From: a virus
Reading direction: 5' to 3' (one strand)
DNA length: 64,000 nt
IMG/VR virus record: IMGVR_UViG_3300028891_000081
Coordinates: 62,001-126,000 of that record
Part shown: positions 14,569-23,627 of the stretch, in pieces
Layout of the letters: each line of letters begins with the position of its first letter
How positions within the stretch are numbered: position 1 is the first letter of the stretch
The notes under the pieces: model-generated
What the model was told of the DNA's origin: nothing
Seen by the model: the letters and a program-made list of their open reading frames with translations, nothing else
Databases searched by the model: none
Program-made: the position numbers and the translations under genes

Positions 14569-16605
14569 TTGGATAGAGAGATAGAAGTATTCAAGAAGAA
14601 GTACTGGAACAAGATAAGGAAATGTAAGAACGTACATGGCTTTTCAGGTATAATATGGCAAAGAGAGAAGGGAGGAAAGCTAATACCTGGTACTAGAGTT
14701 ATAAGAATATATGTCACTAAGAAAGAGTCAATATCGTCTTTATCCAAGAAGGATATAGTTCCTAGAGTTCTAAGCTTAGGTAATGATCTGATAGAGACAG
14801 ATATAGTAGTTAAACCTCGTATGAAATATATGGATCAGCTGGAGATAAAAGATGACCCAGCTGTCCATAGGAAGAAATTTAGGCCTTATCTTGCTGGTGT
14901 GTCTTGTACATCCATAAAGTCGACAGCTTGCACACTGAACTGGTATGCCAGAAAGGTTAAGAGAAGGACTGTAGGAGGATTACCAGTATACCAGATTTAT
15001 CTGATGCTGAACAATCATTGTTATCCAGGATATACTGAGGTTCTAACTAAAGATGGCTTTAAAAGATGGGACGAAATAAATGGTACTGAAAGGTTTGCCT
15101 CGTTGGCTCCTGATGGAAGCTTAGAGTATCTGCAGCCTATTCGTTTCCATAAGATCTACTATAGAGGACCAATGAAATTAGTCAAATCTAAGGTGTTTGA
15201 GGTTTCAATGACACCAGGGAACACAGTCTATTTTGCAAAAGCTCCGTTCCATAGCCGGAAAGCTGGTGACTTTAAATTAGGTAAGATTGAAGAAATTGAA
15301 GAGAGATTAGCAGAAGGGAAAACAACTACTGTAAGGTTCAAGAATATTGCCAAATGGAAAGGTGTAGATAATGATATGTTTAGTGAAGAGCTCATTGAGC
15401 TCCTAGGTTGGTATCTATCAGAGGGTTCAGCATGTGAAAATTCCATAGGTCAAAAAATAGTCAGCATTAGACAAAGAGAAAATAGATACTATGAGAGAAT
15501 TTACAAGTGTATGAAAAGCATGGAAGCAAGAACATGGAGATGTAAATCAGCAATTGTATCTAATAATCCATCCTTCCATCAGCTTTTGAAAGATATCAGG
15601 CTTTATGGTGTACATTCTAAAGAGAAGTTTATTCCTACAACAATCAAAGAGCTTCCACCTTCTAAGCTCAAGATATTGCTCGACACTCTAAGGAACGGAG
15701 ATGGTGATAGCTATGGTAGATTTAATACTTCATCCAGACGCTTAGCAAATGATGTTTGTGAGGTAGCATTAAAGCTTGGAATCCCCACTTTGATTAAACG
15801 AGAATCTAGGATAACCAACTTCTCAAAGGGAAAAGAGAGTGTGCTGTACAGAGTTAGATTCCTAAAGACAATAGACCCACTGGTAAGTTCAATAACAGAG
15901 TATCCTTATTCAGGCTTTGTGTATGATGTGACTTTGCCCATGAATCATACTTTATTTATACGAGAAAAAGGATGTGGAGTATGGGCAGGAAACTGTGGAA
16001 GTAGGGAAAATAAAGCTAAGAAGGGAGAGCTATGGATACAACCCAGCCCGTACGATGGAGGTAAAGAGAGTGATGCCATTGCCAAGTATGTCTACAATGT
16101 ACCAACCAAGTTTACTTCATACTCTTCCTTATACAAGAGGATACTGTTCAAGCTTTACAAGCTGCTTTTTGCAGCTACACACTTCAGGACTTATCAGGCT
16201 GTTAACCATGCTGATATTTGCTTTGGTATACCTCTAGATCCAGATGAAATCTCATACTCCATTCTTGGAATAGAGGGAAGAATAGTAGGTAAGGGAGAAC
16301 ATAAACGAGGTATAGAAGTCTACAAGAGTGGGAGAACTACTGGGGTTACCAGTGGACCTATAGAAGATCCCAGCTGGAACGGTTATGTCCAGGGAAGTAG
16401 AGGTCTAGCCTATTACGAGGATGTAGTACTGTGTAGGGTCAAATGTGCTGGAGGAGACAGTGGTTCCCCAGTAGTAAGCAAGGATGGAATAGGAAACCTA
16501 CGATATCATGGAGCTCTGTTTGCAGGTAGTGATGAAGGAGACATGCTCTACTGTAAATGGGAGTACATAGAGAAGGAAGGAAGGGTAGAAATAGTCACAT
16601 ACTGA
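14569..16605 (+). CDS. trypsin-like serine protease interrupted by an intein
   Basis: A trypsin-fold peptidase (about 353 aa after splicing) hosting a 325-aa intein. Flanks: VYQIYLMLNNH ends the N-extein with the catalytic His; after the intein come CGSRENKAKKGELWIQPS, NHADICFG (catalytic Asp) and AGGDSGSPVV (catalytic Ser), with GRTTGVTSGPI between. The TTG at 14569, 6 bp after GAGGGAGGTG, is chosen over a GTG at 14524 that would overlap RNase H. No signal peptide is visible, so it acts in the cell, perhaps on virion or host proteins. It lies two genes before the portal. Confidence 0.83.
   Translation: MDREIEVFKKKYWNKIRKCKNVHGFSGIIWQREKGGKLIPGTRVIRIYVTKKESISSLSKKDIVPRVLSLGNDLIETDIVVKPRMKYMDQLEIKDDPAVHRKKFRPYLAGVSCTSIKSTACTLNWYARKVKRRTVGGLPVYQIYLMLNNHCYPGYTEVLTKDGFKRWDEINGTERFASLAPDGSLEYLQPIRFHKIYYRGPMKLVKSKVFEVSMTPGNTVYFAKAPFHSRKAGDFKLGKIEEIEERLAEGKTTTVRFKNIAKWKGVDNDMFSEELIELLGWYLSEGSACENSIGQKIVSIRQRENRYYERIYKCMKSMEARTWRCKSAIVSNNPSFHQLLKDIRLYGVHSKEKFIPTTIKELPPSKLKILLDTLRNGDGDSYGRFNTSSRRLANDVCEVALKLGIPTLIKRESRITNFSKGKESVLYRVRFLKTIDPLVSSITEYPYSGFVYDVTLPMNHTLFIREKGCGVWAGNCGSRENKAKKGELWIQPSPYDGGKESDAIAKYVYNVPTKFTSYSSLYKRILFKLYKLLFAATHFRTYQAVNHADICFGIPLDPDEISYSILGIEGRIVGKGEHKRGIEVYKSGRTTGVTSGPIEDPSWNGYVQGSRGLAYYEDVVLCRVKCAGGDSGSPVVSKDGIGNLRYHGALFAGSDEGDMLYCKWEYIEKEGRVEIVTY
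15019..15993 (+). other. intein with LAGLIDADG homing endonuclease
   Basis: 325-residue intein starting at Cys (CYPGYTEVLTKDGFKRW) and ending GVWAGN, followed by a Cys +1 extein residue. The terminal Asn is present but the penultimate residue is Gly rather than the usual His. LAGLIDADG motifs are ELLGWYLSEGSA and ILLDTLRNGDGDS. The splice junction directly follows the catalytic His of the protease. Confidence 0.85.
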
Positions 16606-16610
16606 AATAT

Positions 16611-16622
16611 GTTTAAATATAA
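16611..16622 (+). promoter_or_regulatory. archaeal TATA-box promoter
   Basis: GTTTAAATATAA just after the protease stop, about 44 bp before the next gene's start and 19 bp before its ribosome-binding site GAGAGGTGA. It would start a transcript carrying the small membrane protein, portal and probably nrdD. Confidence 0.6.
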
Positions 16623-16654
16623 TGGTAAGATAAAATGTTAGAGAGGTGAAAAGC

Positions 16655-16864
16655 TTGTCTGAAGAAGAGATTGTAGAGAAGACAAAAGCTGATATGATTG
16701 TGGAGGCAATAAGCAGAACCAGTGCCCCTCTAGTGATATTCCTCATCATCTTCATGGTGCTAGCCTTCCTGAGAGGCATGGGCAGTATTTCTGAGGACAC
16801 ATTTGTCCAGCTTGTACTGTCGGATGCTATAGTAACTGGGATACTGAAGCTATCGAAAGAGTGA
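16655..16864 (+). CDS. small membrane protein with one transmembrane segment
   Basis: 69 residues: a charged N-terminus (SEEEIVEKTKADMIV), one hydrophobic span (APLVIFLIIFMVLAFL) at about residues 24-39, then an acidic/helical tail. TTG 16655 sits 6 bp after GAGAGGTGA; a GTG at 16646 is part of that signal and less likely. Placed directly before the portal, it could be a holin or a virion-associated membrane peptide; neither is proven. Confidence 0.55.
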   Translation: MSEEEIVEKTKADMIVEAISRTSAPLVIFLIIFMVLAFLRGMGSISEDTFVQLVLSDAIVTGILKLSKE

Positions 16865-16875
16865 GGTAGAGAGAA

Positions 16876-18276
16876 ATGAGGATAATCCGTAGAAGAGCTC
16901 CTCAACGTCGTACTTCAACAGAGGAGCTCTCTATGTCATACTCTGTCCCCATGAAGACCAGAGCTAAAATGTGGGCCAGTCTGGAGGAGAGGATAAAGTC
17001 TACTGTGTCAAGCAAACAGCTTGAACAACTATTATACTCTGATGGACTGACGATACGGGAAGTGTATGATTATGTGGACTTTGTGGTAGCTCCAGGATTC
17101 TATTTCAAGGGTAAACAAGAGCTCATTGACATATGTGAGGAGTGGTGTGACACTGTAAGGCTGAAACGTATACTTGAGGAGGTTATAAAGGACATATTTG
17201 TAGGAGGTTCAGGAAATGCATGGGTTGAGCTCGGATACACTGAGGATGGAAGGGACATAGCTAGCTTAAGGATACTAAACCCCAACTACATGGATTATAT
17301 CAGGGACAGCTCGAACAATGTGAAGCTTGATGAGTACGGAGACCCCGTAGGCTATGTTAAAAAGAGAACTGGAACACATGGTGCAGAAATAATGTGGACA
17401 AGGGACAAGATCATAGTGGCTGGTGAAGAAGTATGGAAACGTCAGAGAGCTGACGAGGATGGAAGGGACAGGATAGCCCACTTCAAGCTATTCAGTATAG
17501 GTGGTTCATACCTTGGGATGACTCCCCTAGCAAGCTGCTATAAACAGGCTCTTATCAGGCTTAACCTGGAAGACAATGTTGGTGAGTCTGGATTCAGGGC
17601 TGGAGGTGTCATAGGATATGTTGATGTGGAAGGCATTGGAGAAGTACCAACAAAGAAGCTAAAAGAGCTAGCTAGGGACTTACAAAATGTAACTACAAGG
17701 ACCATCTTTGTTTTCCCAAGCTATGTCAAGATAGAGAGGTTCCCAACCCCTGATCTTAGAGACAGGACAGACCTCATAATGTACTTTGCTTCTGTCCAGA
17801 GCCTTGGTATGGGGTTCCCAGTTACTAGACACTTTATACCTCTCTCCAGAGTGACAGCTAGAGCCAGTGAGAGCATGGAGGTAGACTTTGAGCAGAGAAT
17901 AATGGCCATGCAGGACAGACTGGCTGAACAGGTGAGAGAGAAGCTACTGTTCAGGCTGTTGAAGGCCAGGGGTATGGTCAAGACCCTTAAGGAGGTACCC
18001 AAGATAGTCTTCAGGACAAGGGTACCACATATTCTAGAGAACAAGATAAACCTGATTTCCAGACTTGGAAGACGGGATCTTATTAGAAGAGATCCAGAGC
18101 TTGAGAAACAGCTAAGGCAAGAACTAGGACTGCCCACCAAGTATCTGGACAGGGAGCTTAAGAAGTGGGAAGCTGATTCTAACCTAGTACCTTCTTCTCC
18201 TAAATCGAAGTCCGATGTTGATATAGACACCATAGCTGAAGAGGTAAGTGAAAGGGTATCTGAAGAACTGTCTTAG
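16876..18276 (+). CDS. portal protein
   Basis: Portal-like protein, 466 aa, forming the dodecameric DNA channel at a capsid vertex. Features consistent with the phage portal fold are the N-terminal wing (SDGLTIREVYDYVDFVVAPGF), the strand GSGNAWVELGY near 114, ILNPNYMDYIRD near 133, the stem-like helical part ARASESMEVDFEQRIMAMQDRLAEQVREKL (about 331-360) and a charged C-terminus. The length is typical. It is far from the capsid genes and on the opposite strand, which is unusual for tailed viruses. The family call rests on pattern recognition, not alignment. Confidence 0.75.
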   Translation: MRIIRRRAPQRRTSTEELSMSYSVPMKTRAKMWASLEERIKSTVSSKQLEQLLYSDGLTIREVYDYVDFVVAPGFYFKGKQELIDICEEWCDTVRLKRILEEVIKDIFVGGSGNAWVELGYTEDGRDIASLRILNPNYMDYIRDSSNNVKLDEYGDPVGYVKKRTGTHGAEIMWTRDKIIVAGEEVWKRQRADEDGRDRIAHFKLFSIGGSYLGMTPLASCYKQALIRLNLEDNVGESGFRAGGVIGYVDVEGIGEVPTKKLKELARDLQNVTTRTIFVFPSYVKIERFPTPDLRDRTDLIMYFASVQSLGMGFPVTRHFIPLSRVTARASESMEVDFEQRIMAMQDRLAEQVREKLLFRLLKARGMVKTLKEVPKIVFRTRVPHILENKINLISRLGRRDLIRRDPELEKQLRQELGLPTKYLDRELKKWEADSNLVPSSPKSKSDVDIDTIAEEVSERVSEELS

Positions 18277-18279
18277 AAC

Positions 18280-18296
18280 TATATCTGAGAGATATA
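18280..18296 (+). repeat. dispersed palindrome TATATCYGAGAGATATA
   Basis: Exact copy (Y=T) between portal stop and nrdD start, the only exact copy outside a reading frame. It could act as an operator of nrdD. Confidence 0.88.
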
Positions 18297-18332
18297 CTTG
18301 GATTATAGCTTTGAAGGAGATGTGAGCTGTAT

Positions 18333-20435
18333 TTGAAGTATGTAAGGAAGAGGAACGGTAAGCTTGAACCTTATGATAAGAGAAGGATCCAGGAAGCCAT
18401 ATGGAAAGCCAGCCAGTCGGTAGGTAACCAGAGCAAGGAGTTTGCTTACAGTCTGGGAGAACAAGTACACAGGAAGCTGTACAAGAAGTATGGAGAGGAT
18501 GGAGTACCAACAGTAGAGGAGATACAGGATACTGTAGAGAAGGTTCTGATAAAAAGGAACCTGGCCAGAGTAGCTAAGGCATACATCCTGTATAGGAAGC
18601 AACATGAAGAGCTAAGGAACCTAGCTACCATGCTTACTTCACTTGACCTAATAGATTCATATCTCAACAAGAACGACTGGAAGGTCAAGGAGAATGCAAA
18701 CAGAGCTTTCTCTCTACAAGGACTAAACAATTTTGTCAGTACAGAGATAACCAGGAACTACTGGCTCAACAAGATATATCCTCCAAAGATAAGGAAAGCT
18801 CATGAGTCTGGAGATTTCCACATACATACTCTCAACCTATTGTCTGTCTATTGTGTAGGATGGGACCTCTATGATTTGTTAGCTACTGGTTTCAGGGGTC
18901 CTCCAGGGAAGATAGCTTCCAGACCTCCTAAACATTTCAGGACAGCACTTGGACAGTTAGTAAACTTCCTCTTCAGCTTGCAACAAGAGGCCGCAGGGGC
19001 TCAGGCTGTTTCCGATATAGATGTTTTACTAGCTCCATACATCAGACATGACAGGTTGTCCTATAGACAGGTTAAACAGTGTCTACAGGAATTTGTCTAT
19101 AACATGAACGTAAGTACCAGAGTAGGAGGAGAGACACCTTTCAGTAATGTTACTCTAGCTCTCAAGGTTCCAAGTTATTTCCATGATGTGGCAGTATTGC
19201 TGAATGGCTCCCTTACTGATGAGGTGTATGACAGCTTCCAGGATGAGATAGACATGTTCAACAGAGCCTTCTTTGAGGTTATGGAAGAGGGAGATGCTTT
19301 ACATAGAGTGTTCACTTTTCCTATACCGACATACAACATAACCAGAGACCTGGAATGGGACAATGAGATACTTGAGGGACTATGGAGGATCACAGCTAAG
19401 TATGGCATTCCATACTTCTCTAACTTCATCAACAGTGAAATGAAGGTTGAAGATGCCAGATCTATGTGTTGTAGGCTACGCCTGGATACTTCCAAGCTAG
19501 ACAGGAAAGGGGGAGGATACTTCGGAGCTAATGCCCTAACCGGTTCAATAGGAGTGGTAACAATAAATATGCCTAGGATAGGGTACCTAGCTAAAGACGA
19601 CAATGAATACTTTGAAAAGCTGTCACACTTGATGGAGCTAGCTAAGAACAGTCTTGAGATTAAGAGAAAGGTGCTTGAACGTTTCACTGAGAAAGGACTG
19701 TATCCATACACCAAGTTCTATCTAAGGAACATCAAAGCTAGGTTTAACAAGTACTGGAAGAACCATTTCAGTACTATAGGACTGGTAGGTATGAATGAGA
19801 GCTTGCTGAACTTTATGGGATGCAATATTGGGACAAAGGAAGGCATAAAGTTCACACTTAAGGTACTGGACTTTATGAGAGAGAGGCTACTGGAGTTCCA
19901 GAATGAGACTGGTAATCTCTACAATCTAGAAGCTACCCCAGCTGAAAGTACATGCTATAGGCTGGCTCTATTAGATAAGGAGAAGCTTAAGAATCCAATA
20001 TTTGCCAATGGGATAGGGAAGAAGGTTAAAGATCCATTCTATACCAATAGTACTCAGCTGCCAGTCAATTATACTGAAGACATCTTTGAAGCTCTTGAAC
20101 TTCAGGATGAGATACAGACCAGGTACACTGGAGGAACCGTACTACACCTGTTCATTGGAGAGCAAATCCATGATTACACGTTGGTTAAGAAGCTTGTTAG
20201 AACTATATGTGAGGGATATAGACTTCCGTACTTCACTATTACACCCACCTTCAGCATATGTCCTGAACATGGATATATCAATGGAGAAGTACCTAAATGT
20301 CCTAAATGTAACATGGAAACAGAGGTTTATTCCAGGATAGTGGGATACCTCAGGCCAGTATCACAATGGAACAAGGGGAAGAAAGCTGAGTACAGAATGA
20401 GGAAGGTATTCAAAGTATATGGAACCAGTGAATAG
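18333..20435 (+). CDS. nrdD: anaerobic ribonucleoside-triphosphate reductase
   Basis: Class III ribonucleotide reductase large subunit, 700 aa, which reduces NTPs to dNTPs with a glycyl radical. The N-terminal ATP-cone (YVRKRNGKLEPYDKRRIQEAI) is the allosteric domain. NLEATPAESTCYRLA near residue 533 holds the active-site Cys, CPEHGYINGEVPKCPKC near 645 is the zinc site, and RIVGYLRPV near 670 is the glycyl radical loop. TTG start behind AAGGAGATG. The partner activase NrdG is three genes downstream. A dispersed palindrome copy lies just upstream (18280-18296), a possible regulatory site. Confidence 0.95.
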   Translation: MKYVRKRNGKLEPYDKRRIQEAIWKASQSVGNQSKEFAYSLGEQVHRKLYKKYGEDGVPTVEEIQDTVEKVLIKRNLARVAKAYILYRKQHEELRNLATMLTSLDLIDSYLNKNDWKVKENANRAFSLQGLNNFVSTEITRNYWLNKIYPPKIRKAHESGDFHIHTLNLLSVYCVGWDLYDLLATGFRGPPGKIASRPPKHFRTALGQLVNFLFSLQQEAAGAQAVSDIDVLLAPYIRHDRLSYRQVKQCLQEFVYNMNVSTRVGGETPFSNVTLALKVPSYFHDVAVLLNGSLTDEVYDSFQDEIDMFNRAFFEVMEEGDALHRVFTFPIPTYNITRDLEWDNEILEGLWRITAKYGIPYFSNFINSEMKVEDARSMCCRLRLDTSKLDRKGGGYFGANALTGSIGVVTINMPRIGYLAKDDNEYFEKLSHLMELAKNSLEIKRKVLERFTEKGLYPYTKFYLRNIKARFNKYWKNHFSTIGLVGMNESLLNFMGCNIGTKEGIKFTLKVLDFMRERLLEFQNETGNLYNLEATPAESTCYRLALLDKEKLKNPIFANGIGKKVKDPFYTNSTQLPVNYTEDIFEALELQDEIQTRYTGGTVLHLFIGEQIHDYTLVKKLVRTICEGYRLPYFTITPTFSICPEHGYINGEVPKCPKCNMETEVYSRIVGYLRPVSQWNKGKKAEYRMRKVFKVYGTSE

Positions 20436-20470
20436 CTCGACATGTTCCAGTAAGTAATGGAGGGATATTG

Positions 20471-20791
20471 ATGGAATATATAAGAGACAAATGTATGAAG
20501 TGTAGAAAGTTCCTAACAATCTATAGCTCCCCAGATCTAGAAAGATGCAGTAGCTGTTTTGAGATAAGTGACGAGGTAGTCTTACCTCCATATCATGTTG
20601 GAAGTGAAACACCTTTTCTATACCTCCTAAAGTATGGTGATGAAGTAATACGTTTCCCTGTAACATGTGAGAGTACTCTTTCCTTTGACACATTGGAGGA
20701 ACTTACCATTGGCCATTACTACAAGAACGGAAAGTGGAAGTGTAGAGAGCCAGAGAAGTGCATAGGTAAGAGACTAGCTGAAGAATTATAG
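20471..20791 (+). CDS. small cysteine-rich protein, 106 aa
   Basis: Zinc-binding-type protein: CMKCRKF at residues 8-14 and CSSCFE near 29 form one ribbon; further Cys (VTCEST, WKCREPEKC) follow in the C-terminal half. It lies between nrdD and a PHP gene. ATG 20471 after GGAGGG is chosen; a TTG precedes it by one codon. Function unknown. Confidence 0.55.
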   Translation: MEYIRDKCMKCRKFLTIYSSPDLERCSSCFEISDEVVLPPYHVGSETPFLYLLKYGDEVIRFPVTCESTLSFDTLEELTIGHYYKNGKWKCREPEKCIGKRLAEEL

Positions 20792-20802
20792 GAGGACAAG
20801 AG

Positions 20803-21366
20803 ATGATAGTTAAGTGTTCCCTACATAACCACACCATTCTTAGTGATGGACACCTTAGCCCACACGAGCTACTCTACACCTTAAAGAGCTGGGGCTTCAA
20901 AGTTATAGCTATCACTGATCATAACACTTGGACTCTACCCCATGAGCTACAGATACCGGATGATATCATATTCATAAATGGAGTAGAATGGACGTTCAGG
21001 TACCATATCATCAAGCTAGACCTACCTCTGGAAAGGAATGGTAGGAGCTTGGACTGGAGAGATAGGCTTGATCTTGCATCTGTGGACTGGCTAGCTCATC
21101 CTGGAAGATGGTCTCTGACTAATGACCAGATACGAGAGATATGCAGAAGCTACAAGCTAGACGGAGCTGAGGTATGCAACAGAGGGCAGAGACAGTTCAA
21201 TGGAGAGATACCTGGTGTCATAAGGTATGGTGTGGATGATACACACTCAGCTAGCATGATAGGGAAGAACTGGATAGAAATGGAGCTAGACGAGTTCACC
21301 AAAGAAGAGGTAATAGAGAACCTCAAGAAAGGGAGGTTCACCATAAAAGGAACAGCCAATCTCTAG
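20803..21366 (+). CDS. PHP-domain phosphoesterase
   Basis: PHP (polymerase and histidinol phosphatase) metallo-phosphoesterase, 187 aa. The N-terminal LHNHTILSDGHLSPHELL (residues 6-23) gives H-x-H and the Asp, ITDHNTW near 45 the second motif, GVEWT near 64 a Glu, LAHPGRW near 95 and VDDTHS near 145 the C-terminal metal ligands. Such proteins hydrolyse phosphoesters of nucleotides or sugar phosphates. The protein is shorter than bacterial PHP enzymes but all motifs are present. Neighbouring ribonucleotide reductase genes suggest a nucleotide role. Confidence 0.85.
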   Translation: MIVKCSLHNHTILSDGHLSPHELLYTLKSWGFKVIAITDHNTWTLPHELQIPDDIIFINGVEWTFRYHIIKLDLPLERNGRSLDWRDRLDLASVDWLAHPGRWSLTNDQIREICRSYKLDGAEVCNRGQRQFNGEIPGVIRYGVDDTHSASMIGKNWIEMELDEFTKEEVIENLKKGRFTIKGTANL

Positions 21367-21384
21367 GATATAGCTTAGTGAAGT

Positions 21385-21696
21385 TTGTGTGTATCTGGAG
21401 CTAAGGGAAGGGAACTCACATTGAAGGTTATATCAACTGTGGGAACAATACTTGGGAAGCACAGGAAAGTCTTCCATGTTGGTATAGGAAGAAAGAACAA
21501 TGGGTATGTCAAGATAGTCAGGGGCTATGCACCATCTGGGATAGCTAATAGCTTAAAGGCTGGAGACAATGTGGAGATGACACTGTTTGTCTCGTCAAAT
21601 GGGACACTCAAGGTTAGTATAATTAAGGGAAAATCAAGTAGAAGCATCACCACAGGCCTAGATCTTATGAAGTTCTTGATAATGGAAATGCTATAG
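21385..21696 (+). CDS. hypothetical protein, 103 aa
   Basis: Strand-rich, basic protein (VISTVGTILGKHRKVFHVGIGRK, YVKIVRGYAPS, VEMTLFVSSNGTLKVSIIKG) that could form a small beta barrel. No family recognised. TTG 21385 has little ribosome-binding signal; an in-frame TTG at 21421 follows AAGGGAAGGGAA and may be the real start. It ends with ATGGAAATGCTATAG, overlapping the ribosome-binding region of nrdG. Confidence 0.5.
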   Translation: MCVSGAKGRELTLKVISTVGTILGKHRKVFHVGIGRKNNGYVKIVRGYAPSGIANSLKAGDNVEMTLFVSSNGTLKVSIIKGKSSRSITTGLDLMKFLIMEML

Positions 21697-21707
21697 GGGT
21701 GAACCAT

Positions 21708-22391
21708 TTGAGGATAGCCAGACTGTTGCCCTTCAGTATGATAGAATATCCAGGCTATTTCTCAGCTGTAATCTTTACCATAGGATGTAACCTAAGATGC
21801 CCGTATTGCCAGAATCCGGAGCTAGTAAAGGGAGCTACTCCATCCATAACTGTGGACTCTGTAATCTCCTTCCTTAAGAGACGGACTGGCAAGCTAGAAA
21901 GTGTAGTGATTACTGGGGGTGAACCATTGATACACAGAGATATAGGGTATTTCTGCAGCCTAGTTAAGGAGCTTGGATACAAAGTCATGATAGAAACTAA
22001 TGGTACTTTTCCATACAGGCTTAAGGAGCTATTGGACTGTAGCTTGATAGACTATGTAGCAATGGACTACAAAGCTCCCATCTCAAAATATAGCATAGTA
22101 ACTGGTACACCAGTAGATTCTGTAAACATTACCAAGTCCAAAGATCTAATAATCCATTCAGACATCAGCTATGAATTCAGGACCACCCTGGTAAAGGAGC
22201 TTCTGTCTGTAAGAGACATTCTCCAGATAGGGAAGGAGCTAAAAGGGGCTAAACTTTATATACTCCAGATGTTTAGGAATAATAAGACATTAAATCCAAG
22301 CTACAGAACCAAAACAACTTATACCATGGAAGAGCTTGAGGAAATAAAGCAATGCTTATTAAAATATGTGGATAAAGTTGTAATAAGGTAG
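21708..22391 (+). CDS. nrdG: anaerobic ribonucleotide reductase activating protein (radical SAM)
   Basis: Radical SAM activase that generates the glycyl radical on NrdD. The TIGCNLRCPYCQNPEL segment has the CxxxCxxC cluster-binding motif; ITGGEPL near residue 68 is the SAM-binding GGE motif. At about 227 aa it resembles the longer archaeal NrdG/PflA-type form. TTG 21708 follows GGGGTGA by 5 bp; a GTG at 21699 lies inside that signal. Together with nrdD it makes a complete anaerobic dNTP supply. Confidence 0.92.
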   Translation: MRIARLLPFSMIEYPGYFSAVIFTIGCNLRCPYCQNPELVKGATPSITVDSVISFLKRRTGKLESVVITGGEPLIHRDIGYFCSLVKELGYKVMIETNGTFPYRLKELLDCSLIDYVAMDYKAPISKYSIVTGTPVDSVNITKSKDLIIHSDISYEFRTTLVKELLSVRDILQIGKELKGAKLYILQMFRNNKTLNPSYRTKTTYTMEELEEIKQCLLKYVDKVVIR

Positions 22392-22400
22392 GTAGATTGT

Positions 22401-23612
22401 ATGGGAAGTAGAGATAGTAAGAAACCAGATTTAGCTGAAACATTAAATGAGCTATACTGGAACAGAGGCATGTCTCTGTCTGAAATAGCTGAGCTTCTTG
22501 GGGTAAACAAAACAACTATACTTTCATGGATGAAGAAGGCTGGTATAAAGAGGAGAACCATTTCAGCTGCAGTGTCCAACTTGTACAAGAGAAGTAACAA
22601 TGCTTTGGGGAATATTGAGATTGACGAGTCTGTTATACCTGAAGAGTCTACCTTTACACTAGATGACCTGATAAAGTCATTACAGGATACTGTTGAACCA
22701 GTACGATACGAGTTCACTCCCAGAGAGGATATAGTAGTACCTTTGCCTCTGGAGCTGTTAGAAAAGAGGGAGAAGGACATTGTCCTAACCTTAGTGATTT
22801 CTGATTTGCATCTGGGACATGAGACACACTTACCAGAGACATACTGGAGCTGTATAAACAACCTTAAGAGAGTGCTTAGATTCCTTAGGAAGAACTATGA
22901 CATAGCCAGGTTCAACCTGGTATGTAATGGAGACATAGTTTCTGGTAAAGACGTATACAAGTACCAGATATTTGAGAACCTGGTACAGAGGGGACACTGG
23001 CAGGTCTTCTTAGCTGAAAGAGTGTTGAAGAAGACCTTAGAGTCTATAAAGGAAGAGGGCATAGATGTCTCCAGTATTTATTTGATAAAGGGTACCCATG
23101 AAAGTCAAGAATCAAACTTTATGTTGTACCTCAAGAAATGCCTTGGGAGCAAAGCTAAATACTCAAGCAAACATCTGCTACTTGACATAGCTGAGCCTAT
23201 TGGGCACTACAATGTAATGTTCACTCATGGATATGGAGGATCAAGCTACTATCCTGTCTCTTACCAGCTAATTAGAGATTTATGGAAGACCATTAGTGAG
23301 TATTCCAGAGAGGGACTGATAGTTGAACGGATAGTCACTGCACACTGTCACTGGCTCACACCAGAGCTGGAGCTCGAAGGCATAAAGATAAGTGAGACTG
23401 GAGGATTCCAGAAATGGCATGGGAGCATACACCAGAGACCTACCGGTATACTTCTGTTGCTATGCAGCAGGCATGAAGGCTCTGTTATACCTATAAGGCC
23501 AGGATATGAAGTGGTAAAAGCTGAGCTTTCAGATCCAGCTCTAGAGTACAAGAACATGAGGTACTATGCTGAAATATTGAGGCAGCACTTCAATCTATAT
23601 GAGACTGGATAG
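22401..23612 (+). CDS. HTH-metallophosphoesterase fusion
   Basis: 403 aa. Residues about 15-55 form a helix-turn-helix (RGMSLSEIAELLGVNKTTILSWMKKAG), like resolvase or sigma-type DNA-binding units. From about 130 there is a calcineurin-like phosphoesterase: VISDLHLGHETH, LVCNGDIVSG, IKGTHESQ (GNHD motif with Thr and Glu), MFTHGYGG and VTAHCHW. Metal ligands are largely conserved. Fusions of this kind occur in archaeal viruses; whether the substrate is DNA (Mre11/SbcD-like), RNA or a nucleotide is unclear. The HTH argues for DNA. Confidence 0.83.
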   Translation: MGSRDSKKPDLAETLNELYWNRGMSLSEIAELLGVNKTTILSWMKKAGIKRRTISAAVSNLYKRSNNALGNIEIDESVIPEESTFTLDDLIKSLQDTVEPVRYEFTPREDIVVPLPLELLEKREKDIVLTLVISDLHLGHETHLPETYWSCINNLKRVLRFLRKNYDIARFNLVCNGDIVSGKDVYKYQIFENLVQRGHWQVFLAERVLKKTLESIKEEGIDVSSIYLIKGTHESQESNFMLYLKKCLGSKAKYSSKHLLLDIAEPIGHYNVMFTHGYGGSSYYPVSYQLIRDLWKTISEYSREGLIVERIVTAHCHWLTPELELEGIKISETGGFQKWHGSIHQRPTGILLLLCSRHEGSVIPIRPGYEVVKAELSDPALEYKNMRYYAEILRQHFNLYETG

Positions 23613-23627
23613 ATGAAGGGGTGAGCT

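Noticed and set aside
14524-14569. GTG at 14524 as protease start
   Set aside because: It would overlap the RNase H gene by 32 bp with no ribosome-binding site, whereas the TTG at 14569 follows GAGGGAGGTG.
20204-20220. TATATGTGAGGGATATA in nrdD as another palindrome copy
   Set aside because: Two mismatches in the centre; kept only as a near match because chance cannot be excluded in an AT-rich coding stretch.
21128-21145. GATACGAGAGATATG in the PHP gene as a palindrome copy
   Set aside because: Only the right half matches; the left arm is absent.
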